DNA of 64,000 nucleotides from the NCBI RefSeq assembly GCF_012273895.1, contig NC_052107.1, forward strand, positions 5,518,001 to 5,582,000, given 5' to 3'. The notes beneath the pieces were generated by a model that saw only the letters and a list, made by a program, of their open reading frames with translations, ran no database searches and was not told where the DNA came from. Each line of letters begins with the position of its first letter. Position 1 is the stretch's first letter. Shown here one piece after another: positions 1 to 11,015 of the stretch. Source of the DNA: Zerene cesonia. Its lineage: Eukaryota; Arthropoda; Insecta; Lepidoptera; Pieridae. Both the position numbers and the translations under genes were made by a program.

Positions 1-1892
1 TTTGAAGCATGAGAAATGTTATTTGTTTGTTAAATTCTATATTCCATATAATTACTACACATAAAATTATTGTAAAGGGGAACCACGGACAACCGAAACG
101 CGATTTTCAATTAGTTCATTAGTAAGTAGATTGTCTGTGGATTGAACTTTAAACTTCATCTTTTAAAAAGTACATTACTCCGTATAACTATCTTATACTC
201 GCGAAAGAATAAAAAATAAATGAAATATATATAAGGTCATAAGGATCGTATTTCCAAAATACTCGTATAGCGATATTCTGAAAGTAATGTCCCCATAATA
301 GTCGTGAGATAACAAGAGCGTAAGATTTACCTGTAATTACTTTGAATCGCACGTAGCGGCACATCTGCGCGTGTGAGATTAACATAATTAAATCAGGTGC
401 TAATTTGACAAAATCCCTGTACTGAATGTAGAGAATACCTTCATTTTTATGCCATTTTGTTTGAGTGTTTAATTTAACGTGGTTTAGCTTTGAACTAAAA
501 TAGGGGATGGCTATTAAAATTATTGTTTAATTAGATCGAAGGTGGACTATGTATTCAATCTAATGCTAGTTAATAGTAATTTTAAATGGTTGTTATGCCA
601 ACTTTTTGTACATACGGGTCTATTAATGATTAATGACATTATTAAATCGGATAATTATTACTATAGTCTAGCATTAAGTAAGTTACGTAGATGCAGTACA
701 CTTATTTACAATATCTGAATCTGGCCTGTTGAAAGACTCATTTTGAGTTTACGTATGCCCTCGATGATATATAAAAACATCAATGATAACTACCACTAAT
801 ATAACGCGGGGTAACTAAACATATTGTACTGTAATAAAATACAAGAGCTATATTATGAAACTTTCCGCGCAAAATATTTTTGAACACGTTCTGAAGAGAC
901 CGGGAAATTATGAGAACTCTTCAACGTCATCATTATCTGTATTATTAGTAAAAAGGTTGCGTACATAAAAATAGGACAGCCGAGAGAACCCTTATTTAAG
1001 TTGGTAAAAAAACTCGCATAATACTGAAGCGAAAACGGCACCGTCTCGGCTGGAGCACGTTTCAGTTCCTCAAATCTAATTTTTCTCCCCGGAGATTCCT
1101 TTTTGAGACCTATACCGTTCGGTATTGCCAATCCCGTTGAATGTTTCTATCAGTTACAAACTTTTTCTTATATTCAAACATGTATTGGACACGTCGCGTC
1201 GGCGTCACATTCGCATTGATTTATATATCCTACGTATCGGGCGAATTTTTTATACGTTTGTGTATTTTGAATAAACAACGCATCTACCAATGATATCTGC
1301 TTTCAGAATGATAGCTATATATATGCATACTATTGAATATTGATACATAAATTACGAATACAATTAGTCCAAAACATGAAATTTCCAACTTCCTAATAAT
1401 ATTATAAGTCCCACACACAAACAATAAAAAAAATAATAATGTATAGATGTATGTTTGTTAGTTATAAATGAAAAAACAGAACGAATGTGTACTTAAATTT
1501 CGTTTAGAGATAGATAATACGATCAGGCTAGTAACGCAATATATATTGTAACTAATATATATTAATATGTATTAGAATCTCTTTTATAATATTTTCTATG
1601 TGGAAATTTTATACGCTATACACCAGTCAAAGCTTTTATTCAAGATAACTAGAAGAACAGTTACACCGAAAAGATCACGTAAAATGTATCCTAATGGTAC
1701 AAGATAGATAAACGAAAGTGGCCTTTTACAATATGGCTAATTTCATCTTGTTGAAGTCATGCATATTGACTTACCATGTTATACTTGATAAATTGAATTG
1801 CCGTCAGAAATTTAACAAAAAATTATGGATGCTAATATTTTTTTTTTTTTTTCATTAAAAACTATTCATTTGGTTCAATCCCGTCTATTTAT
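1..1892. other. Unannotated AT-rich DNA
   Basis: No gene or repeat family is recognised here. A run of 15 T lies at 1838-1852. A minus-strand open frame at 853-1131 starts only at TTG and has no splice support. A minus-strand 34-nt segment at 331-364 starts with ATG directly after CAG and ends at CAG/GTAAAT. It could be a micro-exon, but the acceptor lacks a good pyrimidine tract. I would treat the whole block as intronic or intergenic. Confidence 0.5.
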
Positions 1893-2165
1893 TTGTTTTT
1901 ATGTCATTGCGGGAAACTGAGCTGTTGGTTGCCTGATGGTAAACGATCATCACCCATGAAAATTTGCAGAGGCATGGCCGTTGCAAAAGCGTTGCCCACT
2001 TTAAGGGGAAGTTTTAACGACGGGATTAAGGTATGGACTGTGCCTGTGGCTCCCAAACTCAGTAGTATGATACTATTTCACGCCGATCTTCTACGGGGGT
2101 GTGGTACCTTACTCGGTGCTACCTGGCCTAAAGCACGGAGAGGCGTGCTTGTCTCCCACAGTCAA
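1893..2165 (+). repeat. Lepidopteran interspersed repeat, 'CACGCCGATCTTCTACGGGG' family
   Basis: The segment carries word strings I know from dispersed lepidopteran repeats: GCCTGATGGTAAACGATCA, then GTTGCCCACTTTAAGGGGAA, then CACGCCGATCTTCTACGGGG and GTGTGGTACC. The 114-codon open frame over it is a by-product of this GC-richer repeat and not a gene. A related head fragment lies in the opposite orientation at 16280-16490. I do not know which element class the family belongs to. Confidence 0.6.
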
Positions 2166-2705
2166 AGATTTGAAAAACGTTACGTTACCTATAAATGGAA
2201 GATATTAAATGGCGTTCTTTATTTGCTATCATTATAAAGCACTCGTACCGACATTACTTCTTAAAAAGTTATTGGAGTATAACGGAGGAGTGGTGAAAAT
2301 TTTCCGGTTTCAAAAGTTAAATCAAAATGCAGCTCGATATAAATTTACCTTTTGCACGAGTATAATGGAAATTTCGGGCAACCACTTGGAAAGGCTTTTG
2401 ATCTTAAGAATTTTACTAAAACGTTGAGTAAAAGGATCTTAGCCTTCATAGCAGTTGAAAGTTTTGCAAGTGTTGAATAAGTTTGAAATTCTTGAAAAAT
2501 ATAGTTTTTGCTTTAATTTACAGAATATTTACTAGTTAAAAAATTACTATGAATTATTTATCATATTATCTCAACGCCTGAAACACATGTTTGTTACATT
2601 GTATTTTACTATACTGTATTCGATACCATAACAATGTTCATAAACGTCATAGTAAATTCTACAGTTAATCCACGTTAAATAGAATATGTTGTTTAAAACA
2701 CGTAC
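2166..2705. other. Unannotated AT-rich DNA
   Basis: Nothing recognised. Short open frames here are of chance length. Confidence 0.5.
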
Positions 2706-2880
2706 CAACATTAATTTTCTGAGATGAATGTAAAACTTTAAGTCGCCTTTATGTGGGACTTGAGTCTTATCGTCAAAAAAGGTTGAAATTTCTTTAAAGA
2801 GAGTTGCATTCGCGAAGTGCTCAGAATACGGTTGAGGTTTGAATTCTCCAACAGTGAATGGGTATTCACTAAATGCAGAC
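2706..2880 (-). CDS. Candidate internal exon, unknown protein
   Basis: On the minus strand a CAG acceptor (AG at 2881-2882) is followed by 175 nt that are open in one frame (1 nt + 58 codons), ending at a GTACGTG donor. The translation is hydrophilic and well mixed, unlike the low-complexity shadows around it. It starts SAFSEYPFTVGEF, contains an N-glycosylation sequon (NAT) at about residue 24 and ends IHLRKLML. Entry phase is 2 and exit phase is 0. No family was recognised. The pyrimidine tract before the acceptor is poor, so a chance open frame remains possible. Confidence 0.3.
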
Positions 2881-5800
2881 CTGCTTTTAAAAACTCGCAA
2901 AGATGTGGTGCTCGTTTCTTCTAAGATCCCCTTTTTTCATTTCGCAATCATTAATTTTTTTTTCGGGTGCACCTCAGCCGTCTGAGGGCTTTCTTCTTTT
3001 TTTAACGGCCGTTGTTTTGGTTCACGTAAGTTCATACAAAGTGTGAGGCTGTATTCTGCATAAGTCAACATTGTTTGTTTTGTTCATGCATAGTCTTCCA
3101 AAATTCATTGTGCTGGTTTTCGTTTATCTTTTGCTTGTCTACAGAAGTTAGGGCTGCCACCGTAGCTGCTACTGACATCGATTTTAATTAACTTTAGAGT
3201 TTATCGACAAGTTCCAATAGTTTCATATTCACCATCTTTCACTTTCACAGATGTTCTAAAACTGTCTCTCGAAATATTTGTATTGTTGATGAATTTATTA
3301 GTTTTATTGTAAGTAAATTTACAAATTTGACTATAAACCTCTTGCAAATGTCAATTCTGAGTAAAAAAAGATCGTGTAAGTTGAAACTTTGGAATACATT
3401 GAATTTACAAACATAGTAACAAATTTACTTCAGACAATCCTTAAATTCAATAATTTCTCTTTCTCTTTCATCTCATTCAGACGAAAACTTCACAACGTGC
3501 GCGGTTCTAAAAATATCCGGGACAAATTTTATTTCAAATATTAATTGAAAGAGTTTCTTGCGTATCGCCAAATTTCAATTCATTCTTAAGATGGGTACGA
3601 AACATTACTTTTCGGATTTACCCCTTAATAATAATGTATATCATCCCGTTATGACGAGTGCGAAAAATGAAAGGGGAGCTGGCACCGCGAGATAAAGAAA
3701 TTATGTTGTAAGTGGTACATTATGGGATTGGTATGTGAGCTCATATCACATGTGAATGTGACGTTCTATTGTCTTTTGTTGAAAGTTGTTTAATGAAAAC
3801 CATTTTGTTAAAAAAATACAATATAAAAATTATAATGGCACATATCTGTGACAGTTTTTATTGTTATAATTTACGTCTATTTCACTGATGGGTAAATTCA
3901 AGAAGGACAGATTGATTATAGAAATTTATTATTTAATATATATGAAGTATATCCATTGCTTTTATTCCTAGACATTTAGATCCCTACTCAAAATGAAGTT
4001 AAGTGTGTGTGTAAAATATTTTCAAAATAAATCATAATATCTAAATAATGTATTTTCAGTTTCAGCACACACTAAAAATATTTATGAAACAATCCGTAAG
4101 AGTTTACTGAAACACACAGCATATGTAAAGTCTGGGTAACTAATTCTATCGTGAATTAAATCGGTGTAAATTAGTGAAAATCTTAATCTTCTTTCTGAAT
4201 CTTAAGCCTATCTTTTTTTGTAGATAGAAAGAAAAATATTTAAGAGGTAAGAACTTGAATAACGAAAATCAGTTACATACAACGTATACAAAATTAGTAC
4301 GTCTTCCTTTTTCAGGAATATTGGTTACAGATACAAGTGAATATTCCCAGCAGGGCATAAATCCATACATCGTAGATTCTCATTTCAAATTTGTAATTGA
4401 AATTATTTTTCAACGTACACTCATGAAATAACAATACATAGTATGTACTATCCCACAAATTTTCATTAAACACAAGATAGGAGATGAGTTTCATTTGGCT
4501 TTGTTATTTTTGAGTGCACTCATTAGTTTTGACTAGAGTGTACGAATAACAAAAAATGTATGAAAAGTTTTCTGCATGCTCAATGTACCGGTATACGTGA
4601 GAGTTTAAGTTCCCTATAATGGCAGTTTATAACGACAATTGAGGTAAATTTATATCTATGCTTCTTATAAAATATACCCCTATTATATGTTTTTATTTGT
4701 CAACCAAAAGTTCTAAGCCAGGCTATCATAGGATGACAATCTGTGATCATGTTTGCTACTACTATTTAATCGTTTTATACGTAAGAAACAGAATACAAAA
4801 TATCTTCCTTTTTGGAAGTATATATTAATAAGACATATTGAATATAAAGTATGCACCAGACATATGTCCAAGTTGGATTCACAAGCATCCTGGAGTGAAA
4901 ACAAAATTCTTTTCAATTTCATTTATTATATTAGATTCCGTATTATCTCGTCTGAAGCTCGAGAAATAATAAGGATTCAGCAACGAAAACCCCCTGCATG
5001 AGTGTCTATAATCAACGCAGTCGCACTACTATTAAACTTAATTAGAGTTTCTACTCTACCAGCGCAATGTTCTGAACATTAAGAGCTTGGAATTCGAGAC
5101 AGTTTGCTTCCCAACTATTTTATGTTTTCAGTTAATTAGAAATATCCGAACTGATTTTTTACACGGAAACGTAATTTTTGGATTACGTATAGAAACAATT
5201 TTGTAAATAATATTTTGTGTTGGATGACATGGGGTTAATCTTTCTATCCTTTAAAAGGTTGGTATATAGAAAATGTTTAAATAAATTTATTATTTATCTA
5301 ATTTATTTGTACTCGATACATGTTTAGCATGGTACTAGATGGCGTTGTATGCATGAATAGGGATTGTCATTTAGGACAAAACTATTTTATTTTTATTTTC
5401 AGCTGAATATTAATTGGTTTGTAATATAGTTAATTTATCAGGGTATTGTCACACCGTCTGAACCCAAGATTTCATACATTATTGTTTAGTAGTTTTTATA
5501 AGATGTTTATCTAGCCTAGGTACAAAAATAAAGAAATTTATGTTTTACTACAAAAATGCACATCATTATTCTAACATCTAATTTAAATTCCTCATGAAAT
5601 CTGTACCTTAAAAGTGGTAACGTTGGCTGTCGTGTGTTTTAAGTAGGCACTGCAGTCAGTTCATAAACTTTGAAGCGTCGCAAGAAACCTTTTTCCACAC
5701 GGACTAAGAGTGTTCCACTTTTTCTATACTTTGAATGTCTTTATTTTGCTTTGAGTTTCGCGTAGTTGGACTATACAATTTTGTTTTTATATTTACTTTA

Positions 5801-7548
5801 ATGTTATGAATGTAACAAGTTAATAAATAAATCGATAATTTTGTTCCTGCTGCGAAATACCTTACCTCTAACCTTTTTGAGAATCCACGTTAATAATAAA
5901 ATTCATATTTTTTTATTTCTTATTTATTATATTTTTATATATTGCATTTCCTTACACTTTAATACCCGTTGTACACAATTTTTAAGTTGCAAAGTCTAAT
6001 AAGCTACAAATGTACCGAATTACTAGCCTAGATTAGTCGAACCTTCCATGCAGTTCCGGCATCCACTTTTCTCGTTCCGTCATTTCGGACCCTCTTCAAT
6101 CCTCACCTCCCAAATTGAATTTGATCCGTTATATCGTCACTCGCCCGTTTTGTCTATAGGTACATTGACGAATTCGTTTTTATTTCCCGTGACGACGTGT
6201 TTCAAAGCGTTCGCCTTTGAGTAACAGATGCGACAAAAATTCTTTACTTACAGTCTTATCTGGTAGTATGTTTTCTAGAGGCCATTTTTGTAAGTGTGAC
6301 TAAAAAGTCGGAATACGTGTAAGACTTTCGCGCTTCGGAATATGTGTCATTCGTTTTTCTTTCGATGTTTCTTAGTATGTGGGAGTTGTATTATTTATTT
6401 ATAAAAATTGTTCCCTCTGTGTATATATTTTTTTGTTAATAAAAATTCGAATCGGTCGAATCCTTAGAATGTGATTTTTTGTTTAAGTGTGTTGATATAT
6501 ATTTGTTCATCCATGACTTTCAGGGAATTAGAAAAATATGGCAGCATATGTCAACATGTTTATAAATATTATAGCGTATATTTTGTGTAGGGTACTCAAC
6601 TATTCAATTGACAACTACTTGTAATTTATTTGAACGAGGGAATTTTTATATAAGAAAAATAAATACTCTATTATGCGCTTTACACCTTAACGCTTTCATG
6701 TCGAAGTCTCAATAGCGCTGTGTGATGGGATCTAAATTACTCCATGACAATATACTTCTCAGATTAAAAGGGCGTCTGCACCCTACCGCCGTGTTCAATG
6801 TGTTAACTATGGCCATAATGATAGATAGATGTCTCTAGTCTTTTCTCTGTGCACTATCATAACATAACAGTCTGTTGACTGTTCTATTAATCTTTAAAGC
6901 TTACATACAACCTGTATGTAAGCATTTTAAATTGGTGGCAATGTTACTGATAAAATTTTTGTTCGTAATTCTATTTCGTATTCATAAATTATTACACAGT
7001 AAATGAAAGTCAAAAACATATACAATATTTTGAAAAATATAACTCCGATATAAACTTTAAGGATGAGGTGAGAGAGGTCCTGCTAGACAATTCAGTTGGG
7101 GACTCTGACTCTCTGAAAATTTCTCGTTCTCACAGGACACGGATTCAGCTGATCACCGACTACAGCGTTCAAAATACCATACATCACAAAAGAAATAAGA
7201 CAGAAATAGAAAAAAGTTAATACCCGTGGTTTTCATTTTTTGATACACTTTAAAGTTTTGAAGTCCAATAATAGTAAAAACTTTAAATAAAATCAGTTTT
7301 TTTTTTTTCAAAAAATAAATATTGCTTGATTTAATATGCGTGAAGGTAATTTTTGAGTAAAATTATTTTATTGAATATTATGAAAGGAATGGAAAGAAAT
7401 GAAACAGGGAATGAGGGACACGATGTATGGATTGAAAAATGGTAATAATTTTGGTTTTATCTCAGTATTCTAACTAAATAAAAATTTTAGGAATATTATA
7501 TTTTTATAACAGGTACTTCAAAACATTAAGATGGTTTAAAAAAAAAAA
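2881..7548. other. Unannotated block with weak exon-like fragments
   Basis: No certain feature. Three fragments were considered. A plus-strand ATG at 3668 is followed by a short frame (MKGELAPRDKEIM) ending at GTAAGTGG near 3710. A plus-strand 48-nt open segment at 2978-3025 lies between CCTCAG and GTAAGTTC. A minus-strand frame at 6180-6299 contains KWPLENILPDKT, and its region 5995-6300 is GC-richer than its surroundings and may be a decayed transposon. An 11-bp hairpin lies at 6899-6923. A piece at about 7124-7162 faintly resembles the SINE at 7549-7752. Confidence 0.4.
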
Positions 7549-7752
7549 GTGAAGTCCCTTGTCCCCTACTGGGGTACATACTGGGTGGGGTATGGGGCAG
7601 ATGATAAACATCTGTTTCACTGATCGATTTTCTTTATGGACAAGTAGGTGATCAGCCTTCTGTGTCCTGCCAGACCGAGACATTTTTTTTTTTTATTGTC
7701 CCCACCGGGGATCGAACCCAGGACCCCTCGGTTCTACGCTCACGCGTTTAAA
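7549..7752 (-). repeat. tRNA-derived SINE copy
   Basis: Read on the minus strand, a Pol III B-box-like GGTTCGATCCC (7708-7718) is followed by a poly-A stretch (poly-T at about 7683-7694). The body word CAGGACACAGAAGGCTGATC, common in lepidopteran SINEs, comes next. The element was presumably moved by a LINE reverse transcriptase. No convincing target-site duplication was found. The TTTT/AAAA tract inside the element is a simple-sequence variant region. Confidence 0.65.
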
Positions 7753-8193
7753 GATGGTTTTAGTAACAATAAAATGTTACGGTTATCGCTTTAATTTTCT
7801 ATTTCATAACATTTACATTTAAAGCAAATTTTACCTTAAAAGCAATTTGTAGACAAAATAAATAATTAAAACAAAATATCCTCACTGCGGTATAAACTTA
7901 AAATATTCCGCAGTCATGAGAAACAAGAAATTAAATTCCTTAAAACAAATCGCAAAGGATCGTTAGAATATAACAAGATACTTTCACTCGAGTTGTGAAA
8001 TTAATAAAGTCTGAGTAGAAAGTTTCAAATTCAGTGGACTGTTGCAGTTAGTAATTGCTTTGAGAGATGTAGTTGTTAAGTTCAAGGGGGTATAAGAACT
8101 CGCAGGACCAACAAGTTGACTTATTACTTTTAAACATATAGTTTCGGAGTCTGCTTTAAGGAGATAGTGTTATCGCGCCATTCTGTTGGGCAA
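7753..8193. other. Unannotated DNA
   Basis: AT-rich sequence with no recognised feature. The last 60 bases become GC-richer leading into the small frame at 8194. Confidence 0.5.
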
Positions 8194-8286
8194 ATGGCGG
8201 CGAATAGCCCTGAACTGTACAAGCGAATTTCATATTGTAATATTTTTGAACATTTTTCGTTATTTAAATTAGGGGTCGTGTATTGA
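8194..8286 (+). CDS. Possible small ORF or first coding exon
   Basis: An ATG in a good context (GCAAATGG) opens a 30-codon frame beginning MAANSPELYKRIS and ending in TGA. The first 13 codons sit in GC-richer DNA, after which the sequence turns AT-rich near TATT/GTAATA. That pattern would suit a short first coding exon with a weak donor, or a chance frame. No family was recognised and no neighbouring exon could be joined to it. Confidence 0.2.
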   Translation: MAANSPELYKRISYCNIFEHFSLFKLGVVY

Positions 8287-9422
8287 TTGATGTCTATATA
8301 CGATTATTTTATGGATATTTTATAAGTATAGTAATAAAATATATGTAATAGCTATTATTATTACTTATTTGTTACTAGTATTTTCGGAGCGGGCGGAGAA
8401 GGTAACGATTAGCAACTGGCTGCTATGAAAATATAAATCATATAAGAAAGTACATATTCCTGTTTAATAAAAGGGAAATTATATAATATTTACTACTATT
8501 ATACTATTTCTATTCTATATCTGTTCTGAATATTAATTGTACTAAATAGCATTCATTTATAAATTGCCTATGCCATAACGCTAAGTATTTGAGATACCCC
8601 CTCTGGAGGAACTTCCTGTATTCACATTACACCTACATGATACAATATTTTATTAAGGGATAAATTTAATATTTTTTTCTACACCTTTCCTAATTATTTT
8701 CTATATTGTTCTGTTACCCATTTCCAAATTTAATTAGAATAAACACGAAAACTACCTTCAACATGTAGATGAGTTTTAAGTGCTTAGGTACACCTCAGTT
8801 AACTGGAATCCGCGATTAAGCATTCTGTCACATTTATGCTGCTCCGTAGAAGCGAATTAGTTTATACAAAGGATATTCGTACACGCCGTTGTTACATGTT
8901 CGTCTCAGTTTATGCTTCTTTTCATCGAATTGAATAATAAATATGTATAATTTACCATATATTCTGTAAACCAAACACTGACAATAGTATGCAAAAAGAT
9001 GGAGTCAGTAGGACAACAGCGAACAAATACCCTGTTCATACTGTCCGACCTATCGCACACTGGGTAGACAATCCGATTCGTATGTTCCTGACAAATACGT
9101 CTGCTATGCTTCCTTTACATCAAAAAGCGCTCAAAACTCGTATAAATCGATTCTGTCACACAGAAACTGATACAATGCAACGTTCATACAACATAGAGAA
9201 AGGATGAACTGTATTTTTTGTGAAAGGAAATAGTCGGTCGTGTTTACTCTCGAGTCAAAGGAAACAAAATCGAGTGACACGACCAATTTCAAACGTGCTT
9301 TTGCATTTTAAAATTGTTCTGATATTGCCATGTCACATCTAACACATGCTTCTTTAAGTGCTGTTTAAATGATATGTTCGTGTGCAAAAAATTAATAAAT
9401 TATTAATAATTAAAAAAAAAAA
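8287..9422. other. Unannotated block with one short open frame
   Basis: A plus-strand ATG frame at 8989-9207 encodes 72 residues (starts MQKDGVSRTTANK) with mixed composition and no recognisable domain, signal peptide or membrane segment. Its length is within chance expectation. The rest is AT-rich and featureless. Confidence 0.35.
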
Positions 9423-9637
9423 CCTTGTTGAGTTGCCTACTGCGGGGACACAGGCCTATGTCACATATCGTCGAACTTTTGATCCTTCGACACCCCGGTT
9501 TCCTCGCTATGTTTTCCTTCACCGTTTCGAGTGGTGGTTATGTGGATAATGTGCAAATATATTAAAAATGGATTTATTTCTTGCACACTCGACAGGTTTT
9601 TGATTTAAGTCCGAGATCGTAATCTCTATCCTACGCG
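9423..9637 (-). repeat. Degenerate tRNA-headed SINE (CCCAGCAGTGGGAAC-tail family)
   Basis: Reverse orientation. The words GGGGACACAGGCCT, CGTCGAACTTTT, CCGGTTTCCTCGCTATGTTTTCC and TTGCACACTCG align by eye with the complete copy at 38599-38928. The tail end is diverged and the tRNA-like head is largely lost. The string near 9411-9422 is an A-rich tract. Confidence 0.65.
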
Positions 9638-10401
9638 TTCAATTTTGTGTTTTAACCAGTTATTTTATAATGTGATTTGTGAAGCACCAACGTGGAATAT
9701 AACATGGTGTCCATCATAATGTATATTAATGTGATGCGTGGAGAAAATGTAAAGTTCGTAAGGGAAGACAACTTATTGCTTTTATTAACGAATAACTGTA
9801 TATGTAATGAATATATACTATATTTTAATGCGTTATATAACTAACATATATTTTTTTTAATTTTTGTGTTCTTCAGTTTTTTTTTATTCAGAAAATTCTC
9901 AAAGTTTTAACTCATCAGCATATCATCATAGTAAAACTCGCTCATTAATCTCATTACCAACCTAAATTACAATAAAAGATTATGTTTTTTAAAACGGACG
10001 TAAACCTGATCATCAATCACGAGCATATGAGAAGGCAGCATGTTCTAGAAACGTGACTGAAACAATTTATCACGGCCCTAATTATCCTAACACGTTTATT
10101 ATATTCGAATCATATCGTTATATTATAATTTTCGCGTATGGCCGTCAATGTAATTTATTAACTTTTATTTAACATTATGGTATAGGTAACCTGTTATTTG
10201 TTTACTATTGCGCGTCACCGTTTCATTTCCCGCCATTATTCGTGATACGCACATTTATAAACAAGGGCATCCAAAAATTTGTAAAATAAACATCGATAGA
10301 ATCAATTAAAGCAACATACAATTGTCGTTAATACTCACGTTTTTCCAACAATGCGTAAATAAAGTTAGTTTAGCGGGCCATATTGTCCGCTTAATTCGTA
10401 G
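9638..10401. other. Unannotated DNA
   Basis: AT-rich, no gene or repeat recognised. A minus-strand open stretch ending at GTGAGT near 10329 was examined, but its frame carries a stop exactly at the only good acceptor. Confidence 0.45.
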
Positions 10402-10519
10402 TTACTGCAAAAATTCGGTACTGCAATGCGGCTTATTTTACAAACTTTTTGGCTGTATTCGTGACCATTTTGAGTTTTTTGGGCTTATTGTTTAAGTCGT
10501 ATTTTAGATGGTATTTGGC
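10402..10519 (+). CDS. Candidate internal exon with a hydrophobic segment
   Basis: The acceptor CCGCTTAATTCGTAG is followed by 118 nt open in one frame (2 nt, 38 codons, 2 nt) and a GGC/GTAAGTC donor. The translation has a short polar start (TAKIRYCNAAYF) and then roughly 20 hydrophobic residues (NFLAVFVTILSFLGLLF) that could cross a membrane. It finishes with basic and aromatic residues. Entry phase is 1 and exit phase is 2. AT-rich DNA readily encodes F/L/I runs, so hydrophobicity alone is weak evidence. No partner exon was found nearby. Confidence 0.22.
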
Positions 10520-10830
10520 GTAAGTCTATCGAATAAAGCGATTTGGCTGTAGCAGGAATCAGTCGAGCGTCCTATACGGATTAAGACGCTCGGCTTCGGT
10601 TATGCCTGGAAAGCTGTATTGAGTTTACAACATTATGATCATTATGCTAAATTTGTTAAAGAATCGATGTGAATAGATTTCTTTAACCCGATTTATTTAA
10701 TTATGGAGGATACTTTAAACGTATCAGCTATGGTATTCAATTACAAATTGGAAAAATAAAACATAATATTATAAAGAAATCGTATGTTTTAAGTATCATA
10801 TTTATATACAATTTACCAGACTTAATAATT

Positions 10831-11015
10831 TATCTACGTACCAAATTTCATTGCAATCGGTTCAGTAGTTTTTGCGTGAAAGAGTAACAAACATACACGC
10901 AAAAACTCTCTTTCTTTCTTTCTCGACAGCTGGACAAATGGAATAACACATAGGCAACTTTTTGTTCCTACGGGATACGGACATACGCGGGTGAAACCAC
11001 GGGGCGCTGCTAGTG
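10831..11015. repeat. Rearranged ACTAGCTGCGCCCCGCGG-type element
   Basis: Positions 10831-10892 match the 3' half of the family in plus orientation (CTACGTACCAAATTTCATTG ... GCGTGAAAGAGTAACAAACA). Positions 10925-11015 match the 5' half in minus orientation (GACAGCTGGACAAATGGAATAACACATAGG ... through to CTGCTAG at the outer end). A (TTTC)n stretch at 10908-10923 separates them. The two halves therefore face each other head-on instead of lying collinear as in the copies at 34037, 42603 and 43632. Confidence 0.7.

Noticed and set aside
1893..2237. 114-codon plus frame
   Set aside because: Covered by a dispersed GC-richer repeat known from lepidopteran genomes.
10340..10401. Minus-strand exon ending at GTGAGT near 10329
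   Set aside because: The only good acceptor puts a TAA in frame as the first codon.
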